The notes beneath the pieces were generated by a model. That model made no database searches. It saw only the letters and a program-made list of their open reading frames with translations, and had not been told where the DNA came from. The position numbers and the translations under genes were made by a program. Positions 1 through 11,519 of a DNA stretch of 64,000 nucleotides are shown in pieces (the stretch's first letter is position 1; every line of letters begins with the position of its first letter). Origin of the DNA: Avena insularis (Eukaryota > Streptophyta > Magnoliopsida > Poales > Poaceae); NCBI GenBank assembly GCA_023614405.1, contig CM042694.1, positions 88,333,285-88,397,284 of the forward strand, given 5' to 3'.

Positions 1-1080
1 TCATCGGGAAGAGGCCAATATCAAGAGATGATTTTAACAAGACCAGGTGATACTTGTTGGGCGGTCACACCATAGAACTCTAATTCGGATTCATAAATGT
101 GGGATTCAATCATTGGAGTGCTATGCAGTGTTTGTTATGATGGGATAGATACCAAGAATAAAGGTGTGGCTTCAGGTTATAACATATAACATGGAAACCT
201 TTGAGTTTGTTATTATCTTACATTTGATGCTTCAAGTACTTAGTTCAACAGATGGTTTGTCGCACGCATTGCAATCCAAGGATCAAAACATAGTGAGAGC
301 TATGAATATGATTGTCTCACTGAAAAGTCTATTGTAGAAAGTGAGACATGGTGATGGAAGCCTCTATTGATTTCTACTACTAACTTATGTGGTGGAAGAA
401 ATATTATAGTACTAAATATGTATGATAACATTGCAGCAGCTAGGGGTTACCCAAGAAGCTCACGCAAGATGGTTACTAGCTTGCATCATTACAAGGTACA
501 AAACTTTAATGAGGTGCTTGATAGAAACATAGTTGAGATGAATCATAGATTTTCTAAAACTTCTACACGCCTATTGTTGTGCACCACATGCCTTGATCCT
601 ACAAACTCATTTAGTAGATTTGGTAATGATAAGTTAGTTGAGCTTGCAACTATGTACTCCATTGATTTCTCTTCACATGATTGTTGTATCTTGGTTGATG
701 AACTGGACATATATATTGATGTGATGAAGAGAAGTATTGAATTCATAGCTTTTGACAGTATCAGTGATCTTACTCTCAAGTTGGTTCAGAAGAGACAACG
801 TTTGATCTTTCCATTGGTTTATCGCCTTATTACACTTTCTTTGACATTACCTGTGACAACAACATTAGTTGAGAGAGTTTTTTCGTCTATGAATATTATG
901 AAGACATATCTTTGAAACAAGATAGCTGATGATTGGCTCAGTGATTTGATGATTTGCTTTATTGAGAAAGAGGTATTTGCAAAAATTAATGACAAGAAGG
1001 TTATGCTAACTTTTAATTCCTATAAGGACCGTTGAAGTCATCTTCCTCAACAATTTCGTCTTCCCAACATGGATTCAACT
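1..1080 (+). pseudogene. hAT-superfamily transposase remnant (C-terminal half)
   Basis: Degenerate coding sequence of a plant hAT transposase of the TTF-zinc-finger/hAT-dimerisation type. The longest open stretch is 367-915. In-frame or frame-shifted similarity to the family runs from the window start (a GRGQYQEM-like segment near position 8) through a KDQNIV segment near 265. The C-terminal dimerisation block has the hallmark LVERVFSSMN near 868-897. A TGA at 913-915 interrupts it, after which the same frame continues with NKIADDWLSDLM and FIEKEVF up to about 1035. Stops near 337 and 913 and at least two frame changes make it non-functional. The 5' part lies outside the window. Recognition is from conserved motifs only; no terminal inverted repeat is visible. 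Confidence 0.75.
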
Positions 1081-1247
1081 TAATGGTATAATACTATCTT
1101 ATAAAAATGTAGCACTATTTTGTATGTAGTTTCTTGTTCTTTATAGTTAGTTTATAGTTGTACTTGATGAAATATGAAAACTGAATTTGTTTGAACCATT
1201 TTTTGCTAAATGCACTTGCTTTTTTGCCTAATAATATTTTAGAGCTT

Positions 1248-2658
1248 TGATACATTGCAAATGTATCTATAATTTTTTATGTTCCATGCTTGGTTTTATC
1301 TACTTTCTTATGTTTTGTCCACACTTTGGAGTACTTTTCATATGATTTCTTGGACTAACCTATTAACAAGATGCCACAGGTTACTGCCATTTTCTGCTAT
1401 TTTTGGTTCCAGGAAGTCAGAAAATGAATATTCTCGAAATTGGACGGGGCAAAAGCCAAAGTTACTATTTTCCCGGAAGACTCACGGAGCCAGAAGGAGA
1501 GTCGGAGAGGAGCCACAGGGTGGCCACACCCCCCAGGCGCGGACAACCCTAGGCCGCGCCAGGGCATGGTGTGGGCCCCCTGGCCAGCCACCGACCTTGC
1601 CTCCTTCGCCTATACGAGCCTCCCGATACCAAAACCCTAGAGAGTCAATCAAAAATCCACGAAAAGTTCCGCAGCACCGCCGCCACCGAAGGGAAGATTC
1701 GGGGGACAGAAAGTCTTTGTTCTGGCACCCTGCCGGGATAGGGAAGTGCCCCTAGAGCCATCTCCATCGATCTCCACCACCATCTCCATCACCATTGCTG
1801 ATTCCCATGATGAGGAGGGAGTAGTTCTCTCTCGAGGCTAAGGGTTCTACCGGTAGCTATGTGTTCATCTCTCTCTATGCGTGATCATATTGTGATCATG
1901 AGCTTGTAATCTATAGATCTACCTTGCTACTCAAGTGCTTTAATAGATCTCTGCTCTCCCCGTGTGTGTGAAAGTGACAGCGTGCACACCATGGTGGCAC
2001 TTAGGCTAGAGATTACAAATACTTGTTATGAGTTATATTTGGAGTTGGATGTGTTTATGAAATTGTGGTGTTTGTTGGACTCATCTAGTACTCAAGGTGA
2101 CAGTGTGGGGTTTCTAGATGGGAAAGATGAACTTTGAGGTGTGCTGTTATAGCCCTACCATCGATTAGAGTGTCCAACCGGAGAGTAGTTCAGCATAGTA
2201 TCATAAAGAAGAATATATTTATATGAGAGTGTTCACTAGTGAAAGTATGATCCCTAGGCCTTGTTTCCAAGCATTGATACACCGTTTGCAATTAGATATG
2301 TTACATGTTTGCCTGCTTCCATCTTTATTTCAGTTTGCTTTTAGTCACTTCCACGCCATCAAGTTATTTTCTATCACCGTTACCACTTATAATTATCCAT
2401 ACCACTTGTATTTCACTATCTCTTCGCCGAACTAGTGCACCTATACACCTGACAAGTGTATTGGGTGTGTTGGGGACACAAGAGACTTATTGTATCTTGA
2501 TTGCAGGGTTGCTTGAGAGGGAATACCTTTGACCACTTCCTCCCTGAGTTCGATAAACCTTGGGTAATCCACTTAAGAGAAAACTTGTTGCTGTTCTACA
2601 AACCTCTGCACTTGGAGGCCCAACGACTGTCTACAAGAATAGAAGTGCGTAGACATCA
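1248..2658 (+). repeat. Solo LTR of a Sabrina/WHAM-like gypsy element
   Basis: It starts TGATACATTG and ends GTAGACATCA, the termini typical of this Triticeae gypsy LTR class. It shares its first ~120 bp with the LTRs at 18731 and 48410 but diverges downstream, so it belongs to a sister family or subfamily. It is flanked on both sides by the same 5 bases, AGCTT (1243-1247 and 2659-2663). No primer-binding site or internal sequence follows, which is what an unequal LTR-LTR recombination leaves behind. Small open frames inside it (for example 1279-1755) show no recognisable protein and are read as chance. Confidence 0.88.
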
Positions 2659-2714
2659 AGCTTATTTGTTCGATCCGACTCAGTTCAATTCCTGCTCCGC
2701 CACTACAGGGACTA
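2659..2714. other. Short pre-insertion host sequence
   Basis: About 50 bases of the locus that originally continued from position 1247, lying between the solo LTR's right target duplication and the left end of copia element D. No feature is seen in it. Confidence 0.5.
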
Positions 2715-3942
2715 TAAAATTGGATTGTATGGGCACCTAGAGGGGGGCTGAATATGAGCTACACCAATTTTTTAATTCTTTTTAATTTTAGGCTTAACAC
2801 AAAGGTAAATTCTCTAGATATGCAACTACGAGAAATTTCCTTATATGCAAACCTAACTACTAAGCAAGTCAAGGAGGAGAGAGTGGAACAAGGTAACCGT
2901 AGTGAAGCACGTGGAGACACAGGATTTGTTTTACCACAATTCCTTCATTGTTAAGGGAAGTATATCTGCGTTGGAGGGGTGGGCGGTACTAAAACCACCA
3001 CGCTAGTTTTCGCCACCAAAGGCCTGATCCACGTTCCACTATTTGGCACCCTTCTAGGCAGGAACCGGTGCCTTTACAACTCTACCTAGGCACACATCCA
3101 CAACTAAATTGGAGTCTCCCATGATGACAACAAGCTGCCAGAAGAACAACTTAATCAATAACCGAAATTGAAATCTAGAGATTTGCAAGAAACACTAGAT
3201 CAAGAATCCTACAAATGAATGGAGGGGAAATGAAGATCTTGATGGATGCCGATGTAGATCAAAGTCTCGTCCTTCGATTCCCCAAAGCCTGGAGCCTTTG
3301 AGTGGTTGAAGATGGAGATTGCGCTTGAATCGATATGAACTGGGAAGAGCTTTTTCGCAAGATCCAAGAGATTTAAAATGGGGATCTGAGGGGCTATTTA
3401 TATCCCCACTCGAAAAGCTACCATTGGACAATTTGGGGGCAAATACCTTGTCCTAGCACGGACAATATAGACTAAAAGTCTGGCCCCACACAGCGTGACG
3501 CGCCTTGGTTGCCTTTGCCAAAAATCCTGGAGGGGTGGAATATCCAGCCCGGGCGAATGCTCCCGCCCTGGCCGGTTAATCCGGGGAGAAACTCTGCCCC
3601 ATACAGTGTGAAGCGCCTTGGTGGCGTTGGCAAACTCCTGGGGGTGGATTATCCAGCCCCCTGGAGGGGCCGATTATCCGTCCTAGGCGAATGCTCTGGC
3701 CCTGGCTGATTAATCTGGGGAGAAACTCCGCCCCTTACCGCATGACGCGCCTTGTTGGCTTTGGCAAACTTGGTGGGGCAGATAATCTAGCCCTTGGTAG
3801 GGGCGGATAATCCGCCCTCCAAAACTCTGGTTTAGCAGTATTGGGGTAGAAACATTGTTCTACATACTAAACACACAATTAAATAATCCTTGGCATTGTT
3901 ATCTAACACACAAAATACTAGGGATCATAAAATGTTCTTTCA
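2715..3942 (-). repeat. 3' LTR of copia element D
   Basis: About 1.23 kb, matching 44372-45607 over its length with many substitutions and small indels, as expected of an old insertion. On the minus strand it starts TGAAAGAACATTTT at 3942. A TATA box, TATAAATA on the minus strand, lies at 3395-3402 with a GGGG-rich context. The promoter-proximal third contains three degenerate copies of a ~115-135 bp module (landmarks near 3492, 3606 and 3740), each with a GGATTATCC-type palindrome. The terminal TG/CA at 2715 is mutated to TA. Confidence 0.85.
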
Positions 3943-3955
3943 ATCCCCCCCTTTT
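3943..3955 (-). other. Polypurine tract of element D
   Basis: On the minus strand an AAAAGGGGGGGAT tract lies immediately upstream of the LTR start at 3942. This is the expected plus-strand primer of the retroelement. Confidence 0.8.
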
Positions 3956-5032
3956 GGTGTTAGATGACAATACTAGGATTTGCATTATATCCCTACTAAC
4001 ACATCATTCCAAGGATGAAAAAGGACTCCCCCTACATGTGTGCATATATTAAGTTTGCATTTGAATAAAAATGCACACACATAGGCTTAGTACCTTTTCA
4101 TGAATTGGAAGCTAAGGAAAAAATGATGAGTTAGGGAGAGAGATGTACCATACCACCATATTGAAGTCCTCAATAATATAATAATAGATGCTTTTGAAGA
4201 AATCACATATTGAGACTTCCAAGAATAATGACACAACGATACATCCACATAGATATTTCTAGAATTCCATAGTGATAAATCCATAACAATACATCCATAG
4301 TCTCATGACACAATATGGACCAACATAGTCTCACACAAATAAACCAAATAGCAAATAGGAGAGTTCAACGCTAAATGGGCACAAGCAAGAACAAAGAAAA
4401 AGATAAAATGCCAAATGTGCTTGTGCCCAACCCATGCAAATCCCCTTGACACCTACTAGAACAACTTCTCCCCCTTTGGCATCGGAACGCAAAAAAGGGA
4501 AAAGAGCGATGCTAGCGTCCCTAGAGATCAGTCATCGTCCTTGTTCTCATCCTCTTCCTCCTCATAGGCACCCTCATCATCATCATACTCCTCATCGTCA
4601 TCCTCATCATTAGTGGCTGGCGGAGTAGGCTCTCTCGGAAACAAGTGACGCTCGAGCTCACCATAGTTGGTGCCTGAAGTGTTCCACTGAGCATATGGAG
4701 TAGGATCTCACCATAGTTGCAAAAACCAAGAGAGTGAAAAGCCAATTGTTGGTGTGTTTTCCATAAGAACACAACATGGGCAGATAAAAACCAATGAAAG
4801 AACCTCAAATAACCAACTCTTCATAAAGAAGAGGGCGGTGGCCAAAGCCACCATGTAGGAGTAGATGGCATAACACTACGAAGATGTATCTTGGGTTCAT
4901 AGCCAATACTCACCAGTAAACTCACATATCACACCATGATATTAAGAGAAATGATTTAACTTGCTTTCGGCATTATGGGGGAGGGTTATCCAAATAATTA
5001 GGACCACACTCTCCCTATATCCATGCCCACAC
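3956..5032 (-). other. Post-pol untranslated region of element D
   Basis: About 1.1 kb between the RNase H end and the polypurine tract. In one minus-strand frame, 4520-4640 encodes a run of Asp/Glu (from CTC/ATC repeats on the plus strand) followed by a stop. This could be the tail of an extra post-pol ORF of the kind SIRE-lineage elements sometimes carry, but it is too short and broken to name. Nothing else is recognised. Confidence 0.45.
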
Positions 5033-5830
5033 CTAAACCAAATAAAAGAAGAAATATAGGGTAGTATGCAGGGAAGATCCAGTCAAGCTCCTTGAATCAA
5101 CGATATTTAGCTCATTCCTCAAATAACAAAACCTTGCTTCATCAAGTGGCTTCGTGAAAATATCCGCAAGCTGATTCTTCATGCTCACAAAAGATAAGGC
5201 AATATCACCATGAGCAACATAGTCTCGAATAAAATGATTACAGATCTCAATATGTTTAGTCCTTGTGTGCTGCACCGGATTATAAGCAATTTGAATGGCA
5301 CTTTACTTGTCACATAAAAGAGGCACTTTGTCACAATTAACACTGTATTCCTTTAAAGTTTGCCTCATGCAAAGTAATTGAGTGCACGCACTTGCAACAA
5401 CAACATATTCCGCTTCGGCGGTGGAGATACATATGCAATTTTGGTTTTTAGAAGACCAACATACCAAAGACCTTTCCAAGAATTGACAAGCTCCAGAAGT
5501 TGACTTCCTATCATCCTTGTCACCAGCCCAATCGAAATCCATATAACCACATAAAGAGAAATTAGAGCCCTTGGGATACCATAGACAAAAATTAGGAGAA
5601 TGAACCAAATATCGGAAGATTCTCTTGACCGCCATCAAGTGGCTTTCTTTAGGAGCCGCTGGATACCTTGCACACACACCTATACTCAACACAATATCGG
5701 GTCTACATGCGCAGAGGTAAAGAAGAGAGACGATCATGGACCAGTATACCTTTTGGTCCAGATCTTTACCAGTGGGATTTAATTCAAGGTGACACTTCGT
5801 TTGCATCGGGGTAGAAACACCATTAAGATC
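5033..5830 (-). pseudogene. Element D: end of reverse transcriptase plus RNase H
   Basis: One minus-strand frame with a single stop near 5303. It begins at the copia landmark GVSTPM, passes the RT connection region (YWSMIVSLLYL, CRPDI), then RNase H with DFDWAGDKDDRKSTSG, STAEAEYV, and the C-terminal HTRTKHIE and LADIFTKPLDE motifs. The RT palm and fingers, including the YVDD box, are absent because the sequence is cut at 5830/5831 by another element. The function of this domain is cDNA synthesis and RNA removal during retrotransposition; here it is a relic. Confidence 0.85.
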
Positions 5831-6658
5831 TGTTGATGGCTTCGATTTTTGCCATGTTACTGCGTTTAAACGTTGTTTTTGGTCAAGCAATTGCCAAATA
5901 AACTCTCAACTCTTGCCACTAATGACTAATAATTGCAACGATATGCAAATCCCTTCTTTGATTTATGTTGTGCAGGAAATCACGGCTTTTAAAGCGAAAT
6001 AAGGAGTCATAATGAAGGATTTTGAGGAAGTACACACGGCCAAGTAATTGGAGAAGCATTCCGGGCGTCAACAAGCTTAACGACCACTAGTACGGGCACG
6101 GTCCGCCCGTACCGCCTACCCGTACCAGGTGACGATGGCTTCATCTCATCAAATCCTACAACTTTCGTGAAGATGCCTATATATTTCGAGGCTCCAGCCA
6201 CCGGCTAGAGAGCCGCCATTCTCAGATTGCATCACAACACCACCAAAGGAGATCCACACCATTATTCATCCATTGTTCATCACTTCCACCATCCATCCAT
6301 CCACTAGCCATAGCCATTTCTTTGTACTTTAGATCTCCTTGTGATTTGGCAATCATTGTAAGAATATTTGATTTAAATCTAAGTATTTGCATGATGTTTT
6401 CTATCTCTGATCTATTTGTTATGAGTGAGTAATCCTCACGGGCTGCGGGTTGGGGAGAAACCTCGCAGTAATTATGTGCATCTAGATCATGGGAGAATTG
6501 TATTTTGTTTAAGATTGTGATTTGTATCTTTTGTTTCTTCGTCTCTTGTCTTGATCTGTGGACTTATAGGTACCAGAGATCCCATAGATTGATAAAGGCT
6601 TGAGGTGAGATACTTTGCTAGCGGCGATCTCATAGGAACCTCAGTGACAGAAAGGGTA
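5831..6658. repeat. LTR-like fragment of an unidentified retroelement
   Basis: The copia frame is interrupted exactly at a TGTTGATGGC start. The following ~830 bp has no coding signal but LTR-like features: a TATATAT box at 6178-6184, GC-rich sequence upstream and pyrimidine-rich sequence downstream. The other end is cut by the CACTA terminus at 6659. No partner LTR is visible in the window, so family and orientation remain open. A plausible target duplication on the left would be AGATC (5826-5830). Confidence 0.45.
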
Positions 6659-6869
6659 CACTACAAGGAATGTGGTATACTATGACCTTTTGAAAGTGAC
6701 CCCAAAAGAAATCGTCATAAATTTATGACGATCTTGCTGCAGATGGTCATGAGATGTTTAGGAGGGGCAAAGGATAGCAAATGCATGGCGATTTGGCCCA
6801 AAAACGTCTTAAACTCATTACACGAAATCGTTATAAGCTGGTATGTACTGTTTGGGGCCTTCTTTGGAG

Positions 6870-6920
6870 CTTACTACGATGATATAAAATCGTCATGATC
6901 AGTAACAACGTCGTAGTAAG
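6870..6920. repeat. Subterminal inverted repeat of the CACTA element
   Basis: CTTACTACGA at 6870-6879 is perfectly inverted as TCGTAGTAAG at 6911-6920. ATCGTCAT-type repeats lie between the arms. Such subterminal repeats are the usual binding sites of CACTA accessory proteins; the role here is inferred. Confidence 0.6.
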
Positions 6921-7036
6921 TTAAGCACTAGGGTGACTGTGCTGCCACCTTACCCATGTGATCCACGTGTCGCTCCTACGTGGTAATTTTAATTTTAACT
7001 TGTTTACCCTATTTTTTTAATTTTAATTTTTCTTGT

Positions 7037-7185
7037 GGGCCGTTTGTGTTACTTGTATACCATTTTGGGCCGTTTGTGTTACTTGTATACCGGGTGGGCC
7101 GATTCGCCCATGTCGGGCCCAAATAGGCTCGTTGGCCCAGGTCATATTAAGCAATAGCCTCGTTGGCCCAGGTAGTATTAAGCAA
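7037..7185. repeat. Two short tandem duplications
   Basis: A 25 bp sequence starting GGGCCGTTTGTGTTAC occurs at 7037-7061 and again at 7067-7091 (30 bp period). A second imperfect duplication of about 28 bp, with core CTCGTTGGCCCAGGT, occurs at 7127-7154 and 7158-7185 (31 bp period). Both sit in the CACTA subterminal region upstream of the transposase. Confidence 0.7.
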
Positions 7186-7925
7186 AAAAGGTTGCGCGAG
7201 CGGGGACTCGAACCCACAACCTAGCGCTGCTAGAGTTGTGTTGTTGTATACAACGTAGAAAAGATTTTATCTATAATATTACTGGTAGTCTGCTTAACAG
7301 ACTGACGATGCTCCAACGGAGAAGCACACTTAGCAGAAAACAGAACACGCACACACGGCGGCGGGGCGACGCTGAACGGGGGTGACCGACGGAGGGGAAG
7401 GGGGAGGGGGCGGGGATCTGGACCGGTGGTGACCGGAGGAGGGGGAGGGGGCGGGGGCAAGGCGGAGGGGGAGGAGGCAGGGGCAAGGTGGAGGGGGAGG
7501 GACCGGTGGTGACTCGCCTCGGCCACGACACGTAGGGGTCTTGGGCAGTGGCCGGCGGAGGGGCTGCGACGGTCATGACAGGAGGAGAAACTGAGGCGGT
7601 GGTGACTGGCGAGGTAGGCAGCCACGGCGAGCATTGAAGCTTTGTTACCTCGCCCGAGCCCTAAAGCTGTCACGGTATGCACCCCTCTCCTCTCTCTCCT
7701 GTTAATTTCCCTCCTGTTAATTCCATGTAGGTTTTGGTTTATTTCCATGTAGATTGGCAGTGATATGACGTTTAGAATCAATTCAAGCCTGTTAATTTCA
7801 AAGGCTGGTTTAATTAGGGTTTCAAAAATCCTGTTAATTCCATGTAGGTTTTGGTTTAATTTCTGCTAGCTACTATTTGTGTGTACACTTCAGTGCAATT
7901 CTAACTTGCAACATTTTTCGGTCTT
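7186..7925 (+). other. CACTA 5' untranslated region, GC-rich
   Basis: Non-coding leader between the subterminal repeats and the transposase start. 7370-7560 is extremely G-rich on the plus strand (runs of GGAGGGGG). 7660-7925 looks like a first intron: candidate splice acceptor TCTTTTGCAG ends at 7930, directly before the ATG at 7932. Open frames on the minus strand here are low-complexity Pro/Ser/Arg and are not considered genes. Confidence 0.4.
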
Positions 7926-7931
7926 TTGCAG

Positions 7932-10900
7932 ATGGACAGAAGCTGGATAACAAAAGGAGTTAGAAGGCTTTCTTATGAGCATCTAAGGGGAGTGGATGAG
8001 TTTATACGATTTGTTCGTAGAAGTGTTCCCGATGATGCTCAAGTTTTATGCCCATGCCCCAGCTGTATGAACCGCGTTCAACAAACTATACCAAATGTAG
8101 AGGCTCATCTGCTAATGCGTTGGATGGCATCCACGTATGATAGGTGGATCCATCATGGAGAGCCTTTACATCCAGAACCCGGAGCTGAACCTGAACCCGG
8201 CGGTGATGATGGCGGTGAGTTTGTACAAGATGATGTTTCGCAAGAGGATGTTGGTTTTGAGGCAGAGGATGGCTATGAGGATGATAATCCCTGATCTAAT
8301 TAGGGATTTGTACGAGTCTGAACCACAAGGTGCTGGAGAGTATACAATCTATGCCGAGCTGATAGAGGAGGCCAAGCGTGCAGCTAGTGATGGTGGGACA
8401 TTGTCCATATTTTCTTTTTCCGTGAAGTTACTCCACGTCAAGTCCTTCTATCGAATCAACAATGTTGCCTTCAACGCAATACTCCATATCTTGACCATCC
8501 AATACCCTAAACGTGCAATTCCCAAGTCTTGTGAAGAAGCATTGGGTACAATCGATAGAATGGGGCTTGGTTATGATTCAATCCATTTATGCCCGAACAA
8601 CTGTATCTTGTTTCGGAACACGTATGCCAAGCATGACAGATGCCCGAAGTGTGATGCCTCTGGGTGGAAAGATGCGGATGGGAGGAAGCAGATACCGGAG
8701 AAGGTGTTGAGGTACTTTCCTGTGATTCCAAGGCTACAGAGGATGTTCATTTCGAAGCAACAGTCGGAGGATGTACAATGGCACAAGCTAAAGCGGCAAC
8801 CCGTGGATAATGAACTTAGCCATCCAGCTGACGGAAAGGCATGGAAAGATTTTGACGATAAACATAAAGAGTTTGCCGCCGATGCGAGGAACATCAGACT
8901 CGGCCTTGCCACATATGGCTTTAATCCATTTGTAATGAGCTCGAAATATAGCATGTGGCCAGTATTTGTCGTGCCATACAATCTTCCACCATGGGCATGT
9001 ATGGATCAGTCCAACTTCATGATGGCTTTGTTGATCTCGGGTCCAAAATCTCCAGGAAAGGATTTTGATGTCTTTATGGAGCCCTTGGTAGAAGATTTGC
9101 TCAAGCTCTGGGAGGGTGTCAGTACCTATGATGCCATGAGCCCTGATAAGTTTGATCTCCGTGCTGCGGTCATATGGTGTATCCATGATTTCCCGGCGCT
9201 GCACACTTTGTTTGGGAGGCTCACGTCTGGTTATCAAGCATGTGTGCATTGTGACAAGGATCTGTGCTCGGAAAGAATAAGGAACAAGATATGTTAGACC
9301 GGGGGGCGATGTTTTCTTCCTCACAACCATCCTTGGCGAAAAAGCAAGGATTTCAATGGAAAAACTGAAACCTGCGACCAGCCGACGGAGTTCACTAAAG
9401 AAGAGCTCGAGCAATAGCTTCACAATGTGAAAGATGTGAGACCTAGAAAACATCAAAAGAAAAGTAAGCGTGAGGATGGTCAATGCTGGGACTGGAGGGC
9501 TATTTTGTGGGACCTCCCTTACTGGGCAGATCTCAAGTTGAGGCACAACCTTGATGTAATGCACATCAAGAAAAACATATGTGATAATCTGCTTGGCACA
9601 TTTATGAACATCGACGGGAAGTCAAAGGATACAGTTAACTCTAGGCTTGGTTTGGAAGACATGGGCATAAGAGAAGATTTGCATTTATAGCCTGTTGAAG
9701 GTGGAGAGTCGTTTGAGATGCCACAAGCATGGTATACAATGACTAAAGAAGAAAAGCTTGCATTCTGTGAATTTATAAGAGCGGTGAGATTTCCAGATGG
9801 GTATGCCGCTAACTTAGCAAAATGTGCGTCTCCTGATGGATGCAAGCTCCAAGGACTGAAAAGTCATGATTGTCACATCCTCCTCCAAAGGATTTTACCG
9901 GCTGGACTCCATGGAATTTTGGATAAAGAAATATATGAAGCAGTTGCTGAGATGGGGAATTTCTTCAGAGAGTTGTGCTCCAAAACACTGAAGTTATCTG
10001 TTCTTGAAAGACTCGACAAAGAAATTGTAGTTATCCTTTGCAAGCTTGAAAAGATCTTTCCTCCAGCCTTCTTCACGGTGATGGTTCATTTTACTCTACA
10101 TTTACCCAAAGAGGTAATGCTTAGAGGCCCCATACAATACGGCTGGATGTACCCTATCGAAAGAAGGATGCTAACATTTAAGCGTTATGTGCGAAACACC
10201 GCTAGGCCTGAAGGGTCGATTGCCGAGGCATATGTTGTTGATGAGTGCCTTACATTTTGCTCGAGGTACTTCGACGATGTGGAAACAAGATTCAATCGGC
10301 CTGGCAGAAATAGAGAGCGGGATGATTCGCACATCGATGATGTCTCGGTTTTCAACCATGGTGTAAACCTTCTTGGAGGGTCGGAGTACTTAGAGGCTGG
10401 TGATGACTATGACAAGATGCATTGGTATGTGCTAAGGAGTTGCCCTGAGGTTCTACCATATATCGAGTATGTCATCTCTTGTGCATGCACCCTTATCTTT
10501 TTTCTTGAGTTGGAAGGAACCCATGTGCAAGCCCGATGATTTAGTTAACTTTATGTTTTTGTTGGCATTGCGGGTTGTGCAAAGAAGAACTTAATAAGAA
10601 AGATAGTTGTATCAATGTTGACAGATGGCTCGCGAAGGGATTTGCTAAATGGTTTAAGAATCATGTGAGTTCTTTAGTCTTGGAATCCATTGCCACATGA
10701 TTTTTTTGTGTTTTTGTTATTAACCCTGGTTTATCTGTGCAGATTGGAAAATTGCATCAGGACAATAAGGTCAGTGATGATCTTTTTGCTTTGGCATGCG
10801 AGCCGGGTAGGCGAGTGAGGCTGTATTCAGCGTGTATTGTTGACGGTGTCCGCTACCACACTGTTGACCGCGAGAAAAATAGAAACACGCAGAACAGTGG

Positions 10901-11519
10901 AATAGTTGCCGAGGGAGACCATGCTGGTGAAGACATGGACTTCTATGGTCAGCTCAAAAGCATCATAAGGCTCCAGTACAACTCCAGCAGAAGCGTCCAT
11001 TGATCGGTCGTCTTGTTCCGTTGTGATTGGTTTGATCTTGGTGGCACGAAGACAGGGATCCAAGATGACGGACACTTCAAGAGCATTAACACTAGAAGGT
11101 GCTAGTATAAGAGTGATCCATTTATTCTAACGACACAAGCAACAAAGGTGTTCTATGTGCCAGACACCTATTTGCATGGAAATTGGCAAGTTGTGCAAAA
11201 GTTTCAGCACAGACATTTGTGGAGTGTGAAAGAAACTGAAATGGAGAAGGATCTCAATGGTGGTGGCGGTGGTCCAACATACCAAGATGATAACACTGAT
11301 GAAGTTCCAGTGCAACAGAAAGAACCCGGTGTGCATACCAGATTGCGAAGGAGCCAGGAACGAGTGTTCCTTGATGCTTCATTCGTAGAAAACATTAGGA
11401 AAAGAAAGAAGGAGGGCCATGAACACGAGGATGATGAAAACATGGTGGATGACACATCCCACCAGTACTGTAGCGATGGTGAAGATAATTTCCAGAGGCA
11501 TTTTGACGATGATGATTAG
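7932..11519 (+). pseudogene. CACTA TNP2-type transposase, broken
   Basis: Transposase that binds and cuts CACTA ends. The start ATG at 7932 follows a TTTTGCAG acceptor. Segments in order: Transposase-associated domain (MDRSWITK..., with CPCPSCMN) at 7932-8200 and an acidic linker. A frame change near 8290 leads into the TNP2 core 8290-9720 (CPNNCILFRN, CPKCDASGW, CIHDFPA, LDVMHIKKNICDNLLGT). A DUF4218-like region (GLKSHDCHILLQRILP, RRMLTFKRYVRN) spans 9850-10300, and a DUF4216-like region (FYVPDTYLHGNWQVVQK) spans 10890-11220. An acidic C-terminus ends at the TAG at 11517. In-frame TAGs at 9295, 9415 and 9688 plus the frameshift make it defective. An intron with acceptor TCTGTGCAG ending at 10740 is preceded by an exon ending near 10664 with donor GTGAGT. 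Confidence 0.85.

Noticed and set aside
1279..1755. Open frame inside the solo LTR
   Set aside because: Covers LTR promoter and transcribed sequence shared with the E1/E2 LTRs; no conserved protein motif.
4521..4808. Met/Arg-rich minus-strand open frame
   Set aside because: Product of a trinucleotide-like acidic stretch read in the wrong frame.
7187..7222. tRNA-like T-arm on the minus strand (GGGTTCGAGTCCCC)
   Set aside because: Only the T-arm resembles a tRNA; two of five stem pairs fail and no acceptor, D or anticodon arm can be drawn, so no tRNA gene is called.
7230..7781. Long minus-strand open frame rich in Pro, Ser and Arg
   Set aside because: It arises from G-rich plus-strand repeats in the CACTA leader; low complexity, no domain.
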